64,000 nucleotides of DNA. Source: Methylocystis sp. MJC1. GTDB lineage: Bacteria; Pseudomonadota; Alphaproteobacteria; Rhizobiales; Beijerinckiaceae. The stretch spans positions 781,001-845,000 of the forward strand of contig NZ_CP107558.1 in assembly GCF_026427715.1 (NCBI RefSeq), read 5' to 3'. Below, in pieces: positions 61,102-64,000 of this stretch. Numbering within the stretch: position 1 is the stretch's first letter; every line of letters begins with the position of its first letter. Both the position numbers and the translations under genes were made by a program. The notes under the pieces are model-generated. The model worked only from the letters and a program-made list of their open reading frames with translations. It did no database searches and was not told the DNA's origin.

Positions 61102-61794
61102 ATGATGTCTAACGAAAGTTTGCGAATGTTACGCATTGTTTCTCTTCCCGGCTCGAATCCGTCGCCCAGTCAATTGAGCGACTATAAGAGCGCCTACGCC
61201 ATGTGGAAGATGGTCTGGTCCGAGACATTCAGGGAATTGGATGGGTTGGACAGAATGTTCGCCGACGATTTCTCCCGGCAGGACGAAATCCTCTGCGTTT
61301 TTCGCGGGCCCGTGTGTTTGGCGCTGGGCCTTATGCGCTGGAGAGATATCGAGCTCCCGAGCGTGCGTGAGGATTCTTACTTTCAAATGTGGCCGACGGA
61401 AGCGATCGATAAGCTGTCCGCCAATGGGAAAGACATCGTCATCTGCTGCAATTTGACCGTCCATCCCATGGCCCGGAGCAACGCGCTCGGCCTGCCGATG
61501 AAAGACGTCATGATGGGCCTTCTGATTCAGCGCTTTCTAGAATCGGGCGCCGACGCCATGACCGGCGCCATGCGCGCTGATCGCGGCATGCACACGACGA
61601 CTTATCGGCTCGGCGCGACCGCCGTGGCGACCGGTTTGGTTCACCACAATTCGCCGGTCGATCTCGTCGCGTTCTTCCCTGAGAATATGACCGGCGGGGA
61701 GGCGGAGGTTGCGAGCGCAGTCCGATATCTCTGGGGCGTCAAGCGGCAACATCCCATCCAAAGGGCTCAATACAAGGGGGCGAAAAATGCGTGA
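61102..61794 (+). CDS. GNAT-fold acyltransferase, distantly like acyl-homoserine-lactone or N-acyl-amino-acid synthases
   Basis: 230 aa. ATG at 61102 with AGGAG 9 bp upstream; the second codon is also ATG. The layout suggests the autoinducer-synthase branch of GNAT: a helical N-terminus (DYKSAYAMWKMVWSETF), an acidic loop (DRMFADDFSRQDE), beta strands ILCVFRGPVCLALGLMRWRD, then LTVHPMARSNALGLPMKDVM in the acyl-CoA/ACP-binding position and a long helix LLIQRFLESGADAMTGAM. The invariant Arg/Trp/Asp pattern of LuxI is not clearly conserved, so AHL synthesis should not be assumed. It overlaps the diiron gene by 8 bp. Preceded by AT-rich DNA, a possible sign of transfer. Confidence 0.5.
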   Translation: MMSNESLRMLRIVSLPGSNPSPSQLSDYKSAYAMWKMVWSETFRELDGLDRMFADDFSRQDEILCVFRGPVCLALGLMRWRDIELPSVREDSYFQMWPTEAIDKLSANGKDIVICCNLTVHPMARSNALGLPMKDVMMGLLIQRFLESGADAMTGAMRADRGMHTTTYRLGATAVATGLVHHNSPVDLVAFFPENMTGGEAEVASAVRYLWGVKRQHPIQRAQYKGAKNA

Positions 61795-62419
61795 AGCGCT
61801 CAATGTTCTTTTGAACAACGTGAAAAAGGAAATGTCGGCTTGCCCTTGGGAAAATCCGTACGCCTACGCCGATTTTCTCGCGCAGACTTATTACTACGTC
61901 TGCCACTCCACGAGGCTTCTGGGCCTTGCGGCAGGCCTTTGCCGGGTCGACAGAGACCTGCTTCATCGCCGCTTCGTTCAGCATATCGGCGAGGAAAAAT
62001 TGCATGAGCGCCTGGCGTTGAACGACCTGCGCGGTCTGGGGCTGAAGCTCGAGGACTTTCCCGAACGTTCGATTACAAAGGCGTTTTACGAGGCGCAGTA
62101 TTACAAGATCGAGCGCCTCGATCCCACGGCGCTCTTTGGTTACATCCTTCTTCTGGAAGGCGTCGCCGTGTCTCTTTGCCCTGAAATTTATCAGCGCATC
62201 GCGCGGGCGCATGGCAAGCAGTGCGCAAACTTCTTGAGGGTTCATGTCGAGGAGGACGTCGATCATTTGCCGAAAGCCTTCGCCCAGATCGAGGGCCTGT
62301 CGGCGAGTCAGAAAAACGATATCATGATAAATATGGCTCAGACCGCTGATCTTTACGGCAAGATCATCGCGCAGGCGGCTCAAAGCCCGAGCGTCGATGC
62401 GCGCGCAAGGGCGGCTTAG
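61787..62419 (+). CDS. Haem-oxygenase-like diiron oxidase/oxygenase (HDO superfamily)
   Basis: 210 aa from the ATG at 61787 (AAGGGGG upstream); it overlaps the acyltransferase-like gene by 8 bp, so both are translated together. All-helical. The candidate metal ligands follow the HDO pattern: Glu70-x2-His73 in EEKLHERLALNDL, Glu124 in LLLEGVAVSL, and His153-x3-Asp157-x2-His160 in HVEEDVDH. HDOs carry out N-oxygenation, desaturation, decarboxylation or C-C cleavage of amino acids and fatty acids. TenA/PqqC-type non-metal relatives lack these residues. Substrate unknown; the partner gene suggests an acylated amine or amino acid. Confidence 0.78.
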   Translation: MREALNVLLNNVKKEMSACPWENPYAYADFLAQTYYYVCHSTRLLGLAAGLCRVDRDLLHRRFVQHIGEEKLHERLALNDLRGLGLKLEDFPERSITKAFYEAQYYKIERLDPTALFGYILLLEGVAVSLCPEIYQRIARAHGKQCANFLRVHVEEDVDHLPKAFAQIEGLSASQKNDIMINMAQTADLYGKIIAQAAQSPSVDARARAA

Positions 62420-62497
62420 CAATATCGGGCTGATAAGCGCGACGCTCGCGTCCCACATGGGCGCGAGCGTCCTAACTGCGCGGCTTTACCGGAGCCC

Positions 62498-62528
62498 TTG
62501 TCCCGGACCGGCGCCCTTTGCATATATT
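62498..62528 (+). promoter_or_regulatory. Promoter of the alanine dehydrogenase gene
   Basis: TTGTCC and CATATATT with a 17-bp spacer, ending 27 bp before the ald start codon, leaving room for a short leader with GGAGG/GGAG ribosome sites. A near-identical element lies at 60799. Confidence 0.55.
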
Positions 62529-62554
62529 GTTGGAGGAATTTTTCGGAGCGGCGG

Positions 62555-63670
62555 ATGCGTGTCGGCGCGCCAAAGGAAATCAAGGACAATGAATATCGCG
62601 TCGGCCTGACGCCCTCTTCCGTCGCGGAATTGGTCCATGCCGGCCATGCCGTGCTGGTCGAGAAAGGCTCCGGCGAGGGCGCAGGCCTGACGGATGACGA
62701 TTATGCGCGCGCCGGCGCCCGACTCGTCGAAGGGCCGGCGGAAATTTTTGCGAGCGCCGATCTCATCGTGAAGGTCAAGGAGCCCCAGCCGAGCGAAATC
62801 GGGCTGCTGCGGCCGGGACAGGTCCTCTTCACCTATCTTCATCTCGCCGCCGACGCCACGCTCACGCGGGCCTTGATGCAAAGCGGCGCAATCTGCATCG
62901 CCTATGAAACGGTGACGTCGCCGGGCGGCGGTCTGCCGCTTCTGGCGCCGATGTCGGAAATCGCCGGCCGCCTCGCCCCGCAGGCGGGCGCGCGCTTTCT
63001 CGAAAAAGGCGAGGGCGGGAGAGGCGTGCTGCTCGCCGGCGCGCCGGGCGTTCCATCGGCGGAGGTTCTCATTCTCGGCGCCGGCAATGTCGGCTTGCAG
63101 GCGGCGGCGATTGCGCTGGGCATGGGCGCGAGCGTGCTCATCGCCGATCGCAACGTCGACGCCTTGCGCCGTCTCGAAGCGAGATTCGGTTCGGCGGTGC
63201 GGAGCATCTATTCCACCCGCACATCCGTCGCCGAAACGATCAAGCACGCCGATCTCGTCATCTGCGCCGCGCTGACGCCGGGCGCCCGCGCGCCCATTCT
63301 CGTCACGCGCGACATGCTGCACACGATGACGCGCGGCTCCGTCATCGTCGACGTCGCCATAGATCAGGGCGGCTGCTGCGAGACCTCGCGCCCGACGAGC
63401 CATTCCGACCCGGTCTATATCGTCGACGGCGTCGTGCATTATTGCGTGACCAATATGCCGGGCGTTGTGCCGCGCACCTCGACCTTCGCGCTCAATAACG
63501 CCACTTTGCCTTTCGTTCTCGCAATCGCGAACAAGGGCTGGCGGGCGGCGCTTGCGGACGATCCCCATCTCCGCGCGGGGCTCGAAATCCTGGACGGGCG
63601 CGTCGTCTCGGCCCCGGTCGCGGCCGCGCATGAGCTGCCGCTGGCGTCGTTACCCGATCTTTCCTATTGA
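62555..63670 (+). CDS. ald: Alanine dehydrogenase
   Basis: 371 aa from the ATG at 62555 (GGAG 6 bp upstream); an earlier start would add 19 residues that lie within the promoter. It begins [20 protein letters not shown]. Catalytic Lys lies in [10 protein letters not shown] and His in [10 protein letters not shown]; the NAD fold is [13 protein letters not shown] and the catalytic Asp is in [10 protein letters not shown]. It interconverts L-alanine with pyruvate and ammonia. Some methanotrophs use it to assimilate ammonium, consistent with the organism guess. Confidence 0.96.
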   Translation: MRVGAPKEIKDNEYRVGLTPSSVAELVHAGHAVLVEKGSGEGAGLTDDDYARAGARLVEGPAEIFASADLIVKVKEPQPSEIGLLRPGQVLFTYLHLAADATLTRALMQSGAICIAYETVTSPGGGLPLLAPMSEIAGRLAPQAGARFLEKGEGGRGVLLAGAPGVPSAEVLILGAGNVGLQAAAIALGMGASVLIADRNVDALRRLEARFGSAVRSIYSTRTSVAETIKHADLVICAALTPGARAPILVTRDMLHTMTRGSVIVDVAIDQGGCCETSRPTSHSDPVYIVDGVVHYCVTNMPGVVPRTSTFALNNATLPFVLAIANKGWRAALADDPHLRAGLEILDGRVVSAPVAAAHELPLASLPDLSY

Positions 63671-63902
63671 GCGATAGGCCCGGTCCCGCGACATCGTGGC
63701 GGGATGGCGGCGTTGCGACTTCTATGTGATTGTAACAGACCGAGGATATCCTTTCTTCGGCTCCCGAGGGGGCGCGGCGTCGGCGGCTTGTCACTTTTTT
63801 GGCCGCCGAAACGGCGATAGACCAAGGGGCGCCCGATCGTTATGGGCATAGCGCCCAGGCCGCCTCAAGCAGCCGCCCGCGGGAAAATTTTGAGGAGAAA
63901 GC
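63671..63902. other. Intergenic region after ald
   Basis: 232 bp. A GC-rich hairpin (TCCCGC / GCGGGA) at about 63684-63705 may end the ald transcript, although no T-run follows. Otherwise nothing recognised. Confidence 0.4.
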
Positions 63903-64000
63903 ATGACGGTCACGCGCGACGAAGAGCCTGCGGTCAAGGGGCGGAAGGCTCCGCCAGGGATCGAGGCGACGTCGGAGTCGGCTGAGCACAAGAAGAAAAA
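63903..64000 (+). CDS. Start of an unidentified gene cut by the right edge
   Basis: The ATG at 63903 has GAGGAGAAAGC immediately upstream, a strong ribosome site. The 32 visible codons (MTVTRDEEPAVKGRKAPPGI and on to EHKKK) are charged, Lys-rich and look like a disordered N-terminus. No family can be named from so little. Confidence 0.5.
   Translation, partial: MTVTRDEEPAVKGRKAPPGIEATSESAEHKKK

Noticed and set aside
61102..61794. Calling the GNAT-like gene a true LuxI homologue
   Set aside because: The invariant Arg, Phe, Trp and Asp pattern of LuxI is not clearly present and no LuxR gene is nearby; only a distant fold-level relation is proposed.

Overview
The window is a high-GC chromosomal segment from an alphaproteobacterium. 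RpoB/RpoC and RpoH have alphaproteobacterial lengths and motifs. A hopanoid pathway (hpnBCDE plus shc), a PmtA-like phospholipid methyltransferase, many palindromic intergenic repeats and a SmbP-like metal-binding protein suggest Hyphomicrobiales, possibly a Methylocystis/Methylosinus-type methylotroph. That placement is inference: no methane or methanol oxidation gene is present here.

1-20 kb is mostly housekeeping and on the minus strand: rplJ-rplL-rpoB-rpoC (rpoC cut by the left edge), with its own promoter, a long leader and an attenuator-like hairpin before rpoB; then pheS-[two small genes, one HEPN-like]-pheT; a phosphate acyltransferase; a YgjP-type metalloprotease; and an SCO protein. 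On the plus strand are a HerA-like ATPase and the heat-shock sigma factor rpoH.

20-33 kb holds an M48 protease, an SDR, squalene-hopene cyclase (shc) behind an XRE regulator, a Rieske protein paired with an unrecognised protein, HIT, a MoaB/CinA-type protein, gpt, a tRNA-Leu(UAA) split by a group I intron, a TadG-like pilus protein, a MipA-like outer-membrane protein, and a PLP-enzyme/ATP-grasp pair. 32.9-34.6 kb is a less GC-rich accessory patch (PadR, small basic protein, HTH_36 protein, iteron-like repeats). 34.7-43.2 kb carries pmtA-like, pyrF, chaB, the hpnBCDE operon, map and radC.

43-64 kb holds an MFS transporter convergent with rlmE, a BacA/SbmA-like ABC exporter, an IHF-alpha-like protein, a nitrilase-family amidase, and an RND efflux operon ending in its TetR gene. 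Divergent from this is dnaK-[mntA-hepT remnant]-dnaJ. Then come an amino-acid permease, SmbP-like, DUF3775-like, a two-gene operon (GNAT/acyl-homoserine-lactone-synthase-like protein plus haem-oxygenase-like diiron protein), alanine dehydrogenase, and the start of a gene cut by the right edge.

The best candidates for something undescribed are the acyltransferase-like/diiron operon at 61.1-62.4 kb, the PLP/ATP-grasp pair at 30-32.8 kb and the Rieske pair at 23.8-25 kb. Two HEPN-type modules sit inside otherwise conserved housekeeping operons (pheST and dnaKJ). Palindromic repeats of several families fill most longer intergenic gaps, and some supply start codons, stop codons or coding sequence.
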